Origin: Parundibacterium terreum
Lineage (GTDB): Bacteria; Pseudomonadota; Gammaproteobacteria; Burkholderiales; Burkholderiaceae_D
Assembly: GCF_014636315.1 (NCBI RefSeq)
Contig: NZ_BMED01000004.1
Location: 1-64,000, forward strand
Direction: 5' to 3'
Length of the DNA: 64,000 nt
A model generated the notes under the pieces. It searched no databases and had not been told where the DNA came from. It worked only from the letters and a program-made list of their open reading frames with translations. Shown here piece after piece: positions 37,349 to 45,365 of the stretch; within the stretch, counting starts at the first letter, position 1, and every line of letters starts with the position of its first letter. The position numbers were made by a program, and so were the translations under genes.

Positions 37349-37981
37349 CTAGTACAGCGTGGTTTTCAGCCTTTGCGGTAGCTCTTCGTCATATTGCCTG
37401 CCGTCGATTTCCTGCTGGGTCAGCGCGGCGAGTATGGTACCTGCGGTGGGCAGGTCTTTTTTCTCTACATGATGCGCAGGATCCCACAAGCCTGCCCTCA
37501 GTACCGCGCGCGAGCATTGGAAAAATACCGTATCGACATGGATCACCAGTACCGAGCGCGGCGCTTTTTCATTGATGGCAAAACGCTGCAACAGCTCCGG
37601 CGCGATACTGATGCTGGCCTGCCCGTTGACCCTCAGGGTTTCACCCAGGCCGGGTATCAGGAACAATAGCGCCACGCGCGGATCGGTAATGATGTTGCGC
37701 AGGCTGTCTATGCGGTTATTGCCTCTCCGGTCCGCCAGCAGCAGGGTCTTGTCGTCGGCAATCTGTATAAAGCCCGCCGGATCGCCGCGAGGCGACGCAT
37801 CCAGCCCGTCCGGTCCACTGGTGGCCAGCACGGCAAAGGTGGATGCCTTGATCAGTGCCTGGTAGTGCGCATGCAGATAGTCCACTTCCTTGCGTACCGA
37901 TGCGGTGCCTACTTCTCCATACAAAGCTTCCAGCTCGGCGACAGAGCTTATCTGATGCGGGTCGGGTTTATTCATGCGCAT
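37349..37981 (-). CDS. pyridoxamine-phosphate-oxidase-like FMN protein
   Basis: 210 residues with the split-barrel FMN-binding fold. FAVLATSGPDGLDASPRGDPAGFIQI and LLLADRRGNNRIDSLRNIITDPRVALLFLIPG are the hallmark segments of the MSMEG_1061/PNPOx-like family that binds FMN or F420. A C-terminal extension with HVDTVFFQCSRAVLRAGLW is typical of this subgroup. The physiological substrate is unknown. It is followed on the same strand, upstream, by a glutathione transferase gene with a 17-base gap, and the two are likely cotranscribed. Confidence 0.87.
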   Translation of the reverse strand: MRMNKPDPHQISSVAELEALYGEVGTASVRKEVDYLHAHYQALIKASTFAVLATSGPDGLDASPRGDPAGFIQIADDKTLLLADRRGNNRIDSLRNIITDPRVALLFLIPGLGETLRVNGQASISIAPELLQRFAINEKAPRSVLVIHVDTVFFQCSRAVLRAGLWDPAHHVEKKDLPTAGTILAALTQQEIDGRQYDEELPQRLKTTLY

Positions 37982-37998
37982 GCTCCTGATTTTGCCAG

Positions 37999-38640
37999 CT
38001 ATCGATATTCGCTACGGTCCAGTGCCAGCCATGCCTGTACTGACGGCCGTTGCCATTGCAGCCTGGCATAGCGGGCCAGTTTTTCAGGAACCGCATCACC
38101 GTTCAGCAGCAGGCGGTTCAGCATCAATGCCAGGTCGGTGTCGGCGATGCTCCACGCGCCGAACAGGTGATCGGCGCCCTCCGCCAGCAGGCTATCGGTA
38201 GCTTGAAACAGCATTGCCGCCGACTGCTGTGCTGCAATGGACAAGGGCGTCTTTACCGGCGCGTAGAACACGACCATTGTTGAGCGCTCGCTGCGGATAG
38301 GCATGAAATCGCTGCGCAGCCAGGCTTGGATTTGCCGGGCGCGTGCGCGCAATTGCCGGTCGGCGGGATACAGCGCGGTGTGGCCCGGCGGAGGCAGCAG
38401 TTCCTCCAGATATTCGGAGATCGCAGAAGATTCGGATAAATGGAAATCGCCATGCGTCAACGCCGGAACCCGGCTGGTGATTGAGCGTTCACGATAGTCC
38501 GGCTGATAGTTTTGCGATCCCAGCTTGATTTTTTGCATATCGAAAGCCACAGCTTTTTCTTTCAGACTGACATAGGCCGACATTGAGTACGGACTGGAAA
38601 ATAAATCGTCTACATACAGGGTGAATGCTTGCTGGGACAA
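37999..38640 (-). CDS. yfcF: glutathione S-transferase, YfcF-like
   Basis: 213 residues: an N-terminal thioredoxin-like GST domain (FTLYVDDLFSSPYSMSAYVSLKEKAV, SRVPALTHGDFHLSESSAISEYLEE with the conserved ES glutathione contact), and an all-helical C-terminal domain. The profile fits YfcF, which has glutathione-dependent peroxidase and dehalogenase-like activities. The TTG start is chosen because GGAG lies seven bases upstream and the N-terminus then matches YfcF. A longer frame would start in the upstream repeat region. It precedes the FMN-protein gene in one unit. Confidence 0.85.
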   Translation of the reverse strand: MSQQAFTLYVDDLFSSPYSMSAYVSLKEKAVAFDMQKIKLGSQNYQPDYRERSITSRVPALTHGDFHLSESSAISEYLEELLPPPGHTALYPADRQLRARARQIQAWLRSDFMPIRSERSTMVVFYAPVKTPLSIAAQQSAAMLFQATDSLLAEGADHLFGAWSIADTDLALMLNRLLLNGDAVPEKLARYARLQWQRPSVQAWLALDRSEYR

Positions 38641-38660
38641 GATGCTGCTCCTTAAAAAGA

Positions 38661-38690
38661 CAATGAGAATCAATGAAAATCAAATGGGGA
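38661..38690. repeat. 10-bp tandem repeat, three imperfect copies
   Basis: CAATGAGAAT, CAATGAAAAT and CAAATGGGGA follow one another in the region just upstream of the yfcF-like start (minus strand). The first two differ at one base. Confidence 0.75.
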
Positions 38691-38949
38691 TGAGGCGCGC
38701 CGCGGACAAGCTTGACAGGGGATAGCGGAATTGTAAGTCAAACCGGAGTCGGGTAGCCAAGCCTGGTATTGTTGCAAATTATTAAAATTTCCCGGGAACT
38801 AAGTTTTTGGGGCATCGTCTCATGCTAGTATCCTTGTCAAATCGACATTTTCTTGCGCCGCTTGCCCAGCCTGCGAGGCGTCTGGAGTTCGCGGATGAGC
38901 AGGCAGGCTGCCGATTGATTTTCCCTGAAGCTAAACCGACGGTTTTACG
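38691..38949. other. divergent spacer between yfcF-like and macA-like genes
   Basis: This spacer should contain promoters for both directions. AT-rich sequence around 38765-38800 (ATTGTTGCAAATTATTAAAATTT begins there) is the likeliest promoter zone. No further gene, tRNA or clear hairpin was seen. The macA-like ATG has no strong ribosome binding site. Confidence 0.35.
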
Positions 38950-40185
38950 ATGACACTAATTACTAAAAAACGTAGTGCAATTGCGGTGGCCATCCTGATC
39001 CTGGGTGCAGGCGCCTGGTATTACCAGCACAAGCAGCAAACACCTAAAGATGAAGAACCCCGCTTCCGTACCGTGGCGGTGGACAAGGGCACGATTACGC
39101 AGACCGTTACCGCGAGCGGCACGCTGAACCCGGTGGCACTGATCAATGTCGGTTCGCAGGTATCCGGCACCGTGCTGGAGCTGAAGGCAGACTTCAACGA
39201 CAGGGTGAAGCAGGGACAGGTATTGCTGCGGCTGGACCCGACTATTTTCAATGCACAGATCAAGCAGAGCGAAGCCAGCCTGGCATCCGCCGAATCTTCC
39301 AAGCGGCTGGCACAGGCGACGCTGGAACGCAACCAGAAACTGGTCACGCAAAACTATATCTCGGCCAGCGCGCTGGACCAGGCCAAGCGCGAAGTGGAGG
39401 TGGCGGATGCCAACATACAACTGGCCAGGGCGCAACTGGACAGGGTGCGCGCAGACTTCAACAACAGCGTGATCCGCTCGCCGATAGACGGCGTCATCAT
39501 CAAGCGCACGATAGATCTGGGGCAGACGGTCGCGGCTTCTTTTCAGACGCCCAACCTGTTTCAGATCGCGCGTGATCTGACCAAGATGCAGATCGATACC
39601 AATGTGTCCGAAGCCGACGTCGGTGCATTGAAGGAGGGGCAGCCGGCCCGCTTCGTGGTGGACGCCTATCCGGATCGTGAGTTCGATGCAAGCTTGAGGC
39701 AATTCCGCCTGGCGGCCAACGTGCAGCAAAACGTGGTGACCTACAACGTGGTGCTGGATGTGGACAACAAGGATGAATTGCTGAAGCCGGGCATGACGGC
39801 GCAGGTAAGGCTGGTGGTCGGCAACCGGCAAAACGTGCTGCGCATTCCAACTGCGGCCTTGCGCTACAAGCTCAGCGACGAGGAAATCGCCAGGGAAGCG
39901 AAAAAGCAGAAGGAGTTGGCGAAGAACGGTGATAAATCCGCTGCGGCCAATGCCGCCGCCAGCATACCGCCGCCGGATATTGATGACGATATAGGATTTC
40001 GCAGCAAGAGCGACATAACGCGCTCATTCAAGATTTACAAGCTGGATGACAAGAACCAGGCCAAGCCGGTAGATATCAAGATAGGCTTGTCCAATTTCCG
40101 TTTCACGGAAGTCTTGTCCGGCGACTTGAAGCTGGCCGACAAGGTCATTACGCGCGCGCTGGACAAGAGCGCAGGTTCGCAGTGA
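38950..40185 (+). CDS. macA: MacA-like periplasmic adaptor (membrane fusion protein)
   Basis: 411 residues: an N-terminal membrane anchor (about 9-25), barrel-sandwich halves flanking a coiled-coil hairpin (SEASLASAESSKRLAQATLERNQKLV...ALDQAKREVEVADANIQLARAQLDRV, about 95-175), then beta-barrel and membrane-proximal domains. It links an inner-membrane ABC transporter to an outer-membrane channel. A charged insertion near residues 310-345 (AREAKKQKELAKNGDKSAAANA) is unusual. It overlaps the ATPase gene by four bases. The outer-membrane partner is not in the window. Confidence 0.9.
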   Translation: MTLITKKRSAIAVAILILGAGAWYYQHKQQTPKDEEPRFRTVAVDKGTITQTVTASGTLNPVALINVGSQVSGTVLELKADFNDRVKQGQVLLRLDPTIFNAQIKQSEASLASAESSKRLAQATLERNQKLVTQNYISASALDQAKREVEVADANIQLARAQLDRVRADFNNSVIRSPIDGVIIKRTIDLGQTVAASFQTPNLFQIARDLTKMQIDTNVSEADVGALKEGQPARFVVDAYPDREFDASLRQFRLAANVQQNVVTYNVVLDVDNKDELLKPGMTAQVRLVVGNRQNVLRIPTAALRYKLSDEEIAREAKKQKELAKNGDKSAAANAAASIPPPDIDDDIGFRSKSDITRSFKIYKLDDKNQAKPVDIKIGLSNFRFTEVLSGDLKLADKVITRALDKSAGSQ

Positions 40186-40985
40186 CAGGCGGCGTGAAGG
40201 CCGGCGGTGCGGGTTCCGCTGCCAGTGCAAATTCGGACAGCCGGGGTCTGATAGACATCCATCAGGTTACCAAGAGCTATTTTTCCGGAGGAGTGGAAAC
40301 CCGGGTGCTGTTCGGCATAGACCTGCTGGTACCGCACGGCGATTTCCTGGCCGTGATGGGACAATCCGGCTCTGGTAAATCCACGCTGATGAATATTCTC
40401 GGCTGCCTGGACCAGGCCAGCGGCGGTACCTATAAGCTGAACGGCGTGGATACGCTTAGCCTGTCGCGCAATGAGCTGGCGACGATACGCAACCGCACCA
40501 TAGGTTTTGTATTCCAGAGCTTTAACCTGATCAAGCGCATGAGCGTGGCAGAGAACGTGGCGCTGCCGCTGATCTACGCCGGCGTCTCACGCGACAAGGC
40601 ATACAAGAAGGCATTAGTGGAGCTGGAAAAGGTGGGTTTGCAGGACTATGCCAAACGCATGCCCAACCAGTTGTCCGGCGGCCAGCAGCAAAGGGTGGCA
40701 ATCGCCAGGGCGCTGGTCGGCGATCCGCCGCTGATACTGGCCGATGAGCCGACCGGCAACCTGGATACGCAGACCAGTGTGGAGATCATGCGTTCATTGC
40801 AGCAATTGAATGCGGAGCGCGGGATTACCATCTTGCTGGTAACGCATGAACCAGATATTGCTGCCTACAGCAAGCGCCTGGTGCGGCTGAAAGACGGCCA
40901 TGTGCTGTATGACGGCCCGGCTGCAGAAGGTCTGCGGCAACTAGCGCTCAGCCACGAAGCCGCCGCAGCGCAGCCGGCATCCTGA
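40182..40985 (+). CDS. MacB-type ABC ATP-binding protein (separate ATPase)
   Basis: 267 residues of the LolD/MacB ATPase class. Walker A is GQSGSGKST, the signature LSGGQQQRVAIARAL, Walker B LILADEPTGNLD and the switch histidine in THEPDIA. A Gly/Ala/Ser-rich N-terminal extension of about 25 residues precedes the domain. The GTG start overlaps the macA-like stop (GTGA). In E. coli MacB, ATPase and permease are fused; here they are separate genes, as in LolCDE or many Gram-positive exporters. Confidence 0.92.
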   Translation: MTGGVKAGGAGSAASANSDSRGLIDIHQVTKSYFSGGVETRVLFGIDLLVPHGDFLAVMGQSGSGKSTLMNILGCLDQASGGTYKLNGVDTLSLSRNELATIRNRTIGFVFQSFNLIKRMSVAENVALPLIYAGVSRDKAYKKALVELEKVGLQDYAKRMPNQLSGGQQQRVAIARALVGDPPLILADEPTGNLDTQTSVEIMRSLQQLNAERGITILLVTHEPDIAAYSKRLVRLKDGHVLYDGPAAEGLRQLALSHEAAAAQPAS

Positions 40986-41016
40986 GCCGGCCTGACCAGA
41001 CAAAGAAAGCATTTCC

Positions 41017-42240
41017 ATGAATCTACTCCAGGTTTTTATCGAAGCCTTTCGCGCGATGAACGCGAACCGGTTGCGCACATCGCTGACCATGCTGGGCATC
41101 ATCATTGGTATTACTTCGGTGGTGATGATGCTGGCGGTGGGCGATAGTGCGCGCAAGTTCATCAGCAAGGAGCTGGAAGTATTGGGCAGCAACCTGATGA
41201 TCATCTCTCCCGGCGCCAACCGCACACAAGGGGTGAAGGCCCGCACCGGCACCGCGCCTTCGTTATCGGTGGACGATGCAGTGGCACTGGACGGCTTGTC
41301 CAGCCTGAACGGCGCTGCACCTGCGCTGCAAGGTTTTTTCCAGATATCTGCCGGCAGCGAAAACTCCAATAACGCGGTACTGGGAATCACGCCGGCGATG
41401 TTCAAAGTGCGCAATTGGAAAGTTGAGCAGGGCGACTATTTTAGCGACTCGGATATACGCGGTGCCGCCCGCATGGTGGTGATAGGGAAGAAGATCGCGG
41501 CGGATTTTTTCTACAAGAGCAATCCTATTGGCAAATTCATCCGTATCGATAATGTGCCGTTCCAGGTGGTTGGCGTATTGCAGGGAGAGGGCCGCATGTT
41601 TGATGGCGGCGACCTGGGCGATATGGTGCTGATCCCCATCACGACTGCGCGCGCCACGCTGATGCGCAGCGCCTTCCCCAGCAATGTGCACTATGTGGTG
41701 GTACAGGGGAAAAATGAAAAGCTGCTGAAGGATGCCGACGAAGATATCAAGGAGGTCTTGCGTGACCGGCACAGGATACGGCTGGACCAGCCGGATGATT
41801 TTCGCATAGATAACCTGGCATCCATCGCCGAGACCGGCGCAAAGATCAGCGCCGGGCTGTCGGCGATGCTGGGTGCCATCGGCGCGATTTCGCTGGTAGT
41901 GGGGGGCATAGGCATCATGAACATCATGCTGGTATCGGTGACCGAACGCACCCGTGAGATAGGCATACGCATGGCGATAGGTGCAAAGCCGCGCGATGTC
42001 TTGCTGCAATTTCTGACTGAGGCAGTGGTGATTTGCCTGGTGGGAGGCATACTCGGTATTTTATGCGCAGTGGGAGGTGCCGCGGCGATCACCTCCACCG
42101 GCACGCTGGAGGTGGTCGTCGGTGCCGGGGCGATGATCATTGCCTGTGGCTTTGCCAGCTTTGTCGGTATCTTTTTTGGATTCTATCCGGCGCGCCGTGC
42201 GTCGCGTTTGCTGCCCGTGGATTGTCTGCGCTATGAATAA
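41017..42240 (+). CDS. MacB-type ABC permease
   Basis: 407 residues with the MacB/FtsX topology: helix 1 (about 20-45), a large periplasmic MacB_PCD domain (about 50-265), then three helices (about 280-400) with the conserved IGIMNIMLVSVTERTREIGIRMAIGAK loop between them. With the MacA-like adaptor and the separate ATPase it should form a mechanotransmission-type exporter of a peptide, haem precursor or macrolide-like compound. The substrate is unknown. The gap to the ATPase gene is 31 bases. Confidence 0.9.
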   Translation: MNLLQVFIEAFRAMNANRLRTSLTMLGIIIGITSVVMMLAVGDSARKFISKELEVLGSNLMIISPGANRTQGVKARTGTAPSLSVDDAVALDGLSSLNGAAPALQGFFQISAGSENSNNAVLGITPAMFKVRNWKVEQGDYFSDSDIRGAARMVVIGKKIAADFFYKSNPIGKFIRIDNVPFQVVGVLQGEGRMFDGGDLGDMVLIPITTARATLMRSAFPSNVHYVVVQGKNEKLLKDADEDIKEVLRDRHRIRLDQPDDFRIDNLASIAETGAKISAGLSAMLGAIGAISLVVGGIGIMNIMLVSVTERTREIGIRMAIGAKPRDVLLQFLTEAVVICLVGGILGILCAVGGAAAITSTGTLEVVVGAGAMIIACGFASFVGIFFGFYPARRASRLLPVDCLRYE

Positions 42241-42291
42241 AGGCGTATATTGACGGCAGCTTCCCCACTTTATTTGTTCAGAAAGCCCGCC

Positions 42292-43509
42292 ATGACATAT
42301 AAATTGAAAAATCTGAGTCTGCTGGTATTGCTTGCAGTTTCTGGCGCAGGCTGGGCCGGTGTGGATAATCCCGCCGCGACTGGCCAGGCGCCGGGTTTTG
42401 CAGCACCTGCTGCTTCCAATGCCGCGGCCAAACCCAAGACTTCGCCGGAATATGATCAGGCGGTGAATGCGCTGCGCAACAAAGACCTGGACCAGGCCGA
42501 CAAGCTGTTCAGGCAAGCGATGCTGAAACAACCCAAGTCGCCTATGCCTGTGATTGGCCTGGCTGAAGTCGAGCGGCTCAAGGGCCATGATGACGAATCC
42601 TTGCGCCTGCTGCGTAAAGCGGTTGAGCTGGCGCCCGCTGACGCCCGCAGTCGTGTGGTCCTGGGTACAGCCTTGTATCTGCGGGGACGCGCACCCGAAG
42701 CGGAAAAGGAATTGCTGAAGGCTGCCGAGCTGGAGCCGAAGGCGCAATTGCCTTTGATGGCGCTTGCCGACCTGTATTTCAATGCAATGAAAAGGCCGGA
42801 CAAGGCGGCTGAGTATTATGGCCGGGTCATCAAGATGAATCCGGATATAGCACCGGCGCAGTTAGGCCAGGGTATGGCTTTTCTTGCCATGAAGGACTTT
42901 GAGCATGCGGCGCCCGCACTGGAAAAGGCGCGCAGCCTTGCTCCAACGAGCCCGCAGCCCTTGATGGCTCTGACCCAGTTGCAAGTGGCTCAAGGCAATG
43001 TCAAAGCTGCGATAGGCTCGCTGCAGGAGGCGGCCAAACTGGCACCGCTGTCGGAAGACATCCAGCTCAGGCTGGGTATGTATTACCAGCAGGAAAAACA
43101 ATGGCCGGAAGCATACACTGCCTATGAAACTGCGTTGCGCCTGAACGACAAGCTGGTAGTTGCCTATAATAATCTTGCCTGGATGGCCGCTGACCGCAAG
43201 GAAAGACTGGATGATGCAGAGCGCTGGGGCGCCAAGGCAGTGCAATTGTTTCCGAACGAGGCTTCGTTGAAAGATACCTATGCCTGGGTCAAGCGCGCGC
43301 GCGGCGACAACAAGGCAGCGCTGGCATTGCTGGAATCCATTACCAGCAGCGGCACTCCTGCACCGGATTACTTTTATCATCTCGGTGTTGTCAGAGAGGA
43401 AAGCGGACAAAAGACTGAAGCTGTGGCGGCCTATAAGCGTGCGCTGCAAATCAGCCCCAAATTTGCACAGGCCGATGATGCCAGGCAACGTTTGGCGAAA
43501 CTGGAATGA
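42292..43509 (+). CDS. TPR-repeat protein, probably exported
   Basis: About 405 residues: a signal-peptide-like N-terminus (MTYKLKNLSLLVLLAVSGAGWA), then an Ala-rich linker and at least eight tetratricopeptide repeats from about residue 45 to the end (for example KDLDQADKLFRQAMLKQP and KTEAVAAYKRALQISP). TPR arrays bind other proteins. Following the exporter permease by 51 bases, it may be an assembly or scaffold factor for it (inference). The ATG was preferred to an upstream TTG because only then does the signal peptide begin the protein. Confidence 0.82.
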   Translation: MTYKLKNLSLLVLLAVSGAGWAGVDNPAATGQAPGFAAPAASNAAAKPKTSPEYDQAVNALRNKDLDQADKLFRQAMLKQPKSPMPVIGLAEVERLKGHDDESLRLLRKAVELAPADARSRVVLGTALYLRGRAPEAEKELLKAAELEPKAQLPLMALADLYFNAMKRPDKAAEYYGRVIKMNPDIAPAQLGQGMAFLAMKDFEHAAPALEKARSLAPTSPQPLMALTQLQVAQGNVKAAIGSLQEAAKLAPLSEDIQLRLGMYYQQEKQWPEAYTAYETALRLNDKLVVAYNNLAWMAADRKERLDDAERWGAKAVQLFPNEASLKDTYAWVKRARGDNKAALALLESITSSGTPAPDYFYHLGVVREESGQKTEAVAAYKRALQISPKFAQADDARQRLAKLE

Positions 43510-43622
43510 GACTATAAGCCGGGCGGCAGAAAAACAGTTGTCAAATAATTTGCTTTGAATTGAATTTCGGGCACAATGATTGCATACGGTCTCGCCATGA
43601 TTTTCAATTTTGCGAGTATTCG

Positions 43623-43706
43623 ATGAAGCCTGACCTGCCCGTATCCCTGCTGAGCGCTTCAGCAGAGACGATGTTCCCTACGATCGCTGTCCTGCAATGG
43701 AGGTAG
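43623..43706 (+). CDS. possible short leader ORF
   Basis: A 27-codon frame (MKPDLPVSLLSASAETMFP and so on) ends four bases before the exonuclease start. The GGAGG ribosome binding site of the exonuclease is contained in its last codons, so its translation could influence the downstream gene. It lacks a good ribosome binding site itself and has no recognised homologue. It may be chance. Confidence 0.2.
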   Translation: MKPDLPVSLLSASAETMFPTIAVLQWR

Positions 43707-43710
43707 CGCG

Positions 43711-44214
43711 ATGATGACCGTTCCCATCATTATCGATTTCGAGGCTTCCGGATTTGGTGCTGGCAGCTATCCTATCGAAGTCGGATTTTCCGGGCGCCAT
43801 GGTGAAGGCTGGTGCACGCTGATCCGGCCCGAGCATGACTGGCAGCACTGGGATATCGACGCTGCGCGCACCCATCACATTCCGCGTGAAATCCTGGTTG
43901 AACGTGGCCGCTCTGCGGTGTTCGTCGCCGAACAGCTGAACTTTTTCCTCAATGGCAATACGGTGTACACCGATGGCTGGGCCCAGGATTATGTCTGGAT
44001 GGCGCGCTTGTTCGAGGCCGCTCAGGCAGTACCCCGGTTCCGGCTGGAAGACCTACGCCAGGTGATCACGCCCAGGCAGGAGTCTGCGTGGCATAGCACC
44101 AAGTCGCGCGTGGTGGACGAGCTGAGAGTCGCCAGGCACAGGGCCAGCAGCGATGCACGCATCCTGCAACTGACCTGGCTGCGCACCCATGATGAAGAGC
44201 GCCTGCACCATTAG
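43711..44214 (+). CDS. DEDDh-type 3'-5' exonuclease-like protein
   Basis: 167 residues with the RNase H-like exonuclease fold. Motif I is IDFEASG (Asp9, Glu11), motif II lies in TDGWAQDYVWMARLF (Asp93 likely), and motif III in ARHRASSDARIL (His143, Asp148), so the four acidic metal ligands and general base of DEDDh enzymes are present. Length suits a single-domain DnaQ-like exonuclease. The substrate (DNA or RNA) is not evident. GGAGGT precedes the ATG by six bases. Confidence 0.8.
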   Translation: MMTVPIIIDFEASGFGAGSYPIEVGFSGRHGEGWCTLIRPEHDWQHWDIDAARTHHIPREILVERGRSAVFVAEQLNFFLNGNTVYTDGWAQDYVWMARLFEAAQAVPRFRLEDLRQVITPRQESAWHSTKSRVVDELRVARHRASSDARILQLTWLRTHDEERLHH

Positions 44215-44228
44215 TGCGATTGTTCAGC

Positions 44229-45002
44229 TTACCCGGACGTTGTTTTTTTCTGCGGCACCAGCCGGGCAAGCACCCGGTTGATCTTGTTCATGGTCGCGGC
44301 AGGCACATCCTTGCTGCAGACGATGTAACGGTCCAGGCCTTGCGGCATGCCTTTCAGATCGACCTGCGTTGTACCTTGCATGCTCCTGTCCCTGTCATGC
44401 AGGAATTCCCAGTCTTCCCTGTCGATGAACATGTAGGAAGCCCGGTCGGCACTGATCATATTCGCCATCACCATCGGAGCCGTCGTGCTGCGCTCTATGC
44501 GGTTACGGCTTTTGCTGATCAGGGCGTCCAGCTCCGGGCCGTAGGAAACACCGTCGACCACGCCCAGGGTCAGCGTCTCGTCGGACATCAGCGATGCCAG
44601 GGTTTTGTGGGCTAGTACCGGAGCGACAGCCGCCGGACCTACCAGCAAGGTATGCGGCGGATCGGTGTGGAAAATCATACTGAACTGCACCAGCGACTCC
44701 CTTTCGGGGATGCGGTACCAGCCTATCGAGCAGTAATTGCGGGTGCCTATCTTGAAGTTGTTCCAGATGCGTTTGGCCGGCTCTTCGACAAATTTTGCCG
44801 GCAACTGCGCTTCGCTGAATACTTGTTTGGCCCGGTCCAGCAATATGCCTTTTTCGACATGGTTTTCTATGTACTGGTGCGGAGGTTTGTTGCGCCATGC
44901 CACCGTCAGTGTCTGGGCTGAGCAACTGGCGGCATAGCCGGCCAAGACGGCGGCCACGGCAGCAGCCAGCAGGGGAGCGGCGTTGAACTTTGTCACAGGC
45001 AT
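44229..45002 (-). CDS. periplasmic solute-binding protein (SBP type 3-like)
   Basis: 257 residues with a signal peptide (about 1-29, cleavage after CSAQ region) and a class II periplasmic-binding fold: LTVAWRNKPPHQYIENHVEKGILLD, EEPAKRIWNNFKIG, then LTLGVVDGVSYGPELDALI at the hinge. It resembles amino-acid-binding proteins or sensor-associated binding domains. No permease or ATPase gene is nearby. It is divergent from a diguanylate cyclase gene, which suggests a sensory rather than transport role (inference). Confidence 0.78.
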   Translation of the reverse strand: MPVTKFNAAPLLAAAVAAVLAGYAASCSAQTLTVAWRNKPPHQYIENHVEKGILLDRAKQVFSEAQLPAKFVEEPAKRIWNNFKIGTRNYCSIGWYRIPERESLVQFSMIFHTDPPHTLLVGPAAVAPVLAHKTLASLMSDETLTLGVVDGVSYGPELDALISKSRNRIERSTTAPMVMANMISADRASYMFIDREDWEFLHDRDRSMQGTTQVDLKGMPQGLDRYIVCSKDVPAATMNKINRVLARLVPQKKTTSG

Positions 45003-45365
45003 GAGTGTGTCGTCAATGGTGCAGCGGAGTTGTCGAGAGGCATGTTCATTATGATGTGGTGTAGTCAGGTTTGCAATTTTGAATTGTTTCAGAGACTGCG
45101 GCCGGCCGTCACCAAAGTAGAGCCTGTGTCATGATTGAACGGAAAAATGGAGGCAGGCCAATCGCCATGCATTATTTTCCACCCGGAAACCGAATAAAAT
45201 ACATCAAATATGCGAAAAAAAGCCTAATCAGAGTATTCTTTCAGTTAAAAACGGCGATTTCCTGTCATGATTGTAGCTATAGGGGCAGGGTATCCCGGAT
45301 GCTGCATTTTCTTGCACAGGTTCAGCGTGAATTCAGCGTTAACGTTACCCGCGAGTGATGGCCTT
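45003..45365. other. divergent spacer between binding protein and diguanylate cyclase
   Basis: 363 AT-rich bases. They contain a small TTTCC/GGAAA hairpin near 45175-45190 and A-tracts (for example GCGAAAAAAAGC near 45213-45224). A short frame beginning at 45131 is open but has no coding character. Promoters for both flanking genes are expected here and I could not place them with confidence. Confidence 0.35.

Noticed and set aside
45131..45358. 75-codon frame before the diguanylate cyclase
   Set aside because: AT-rich, basic and without domain or coding bias; it lies where promoters are expected.
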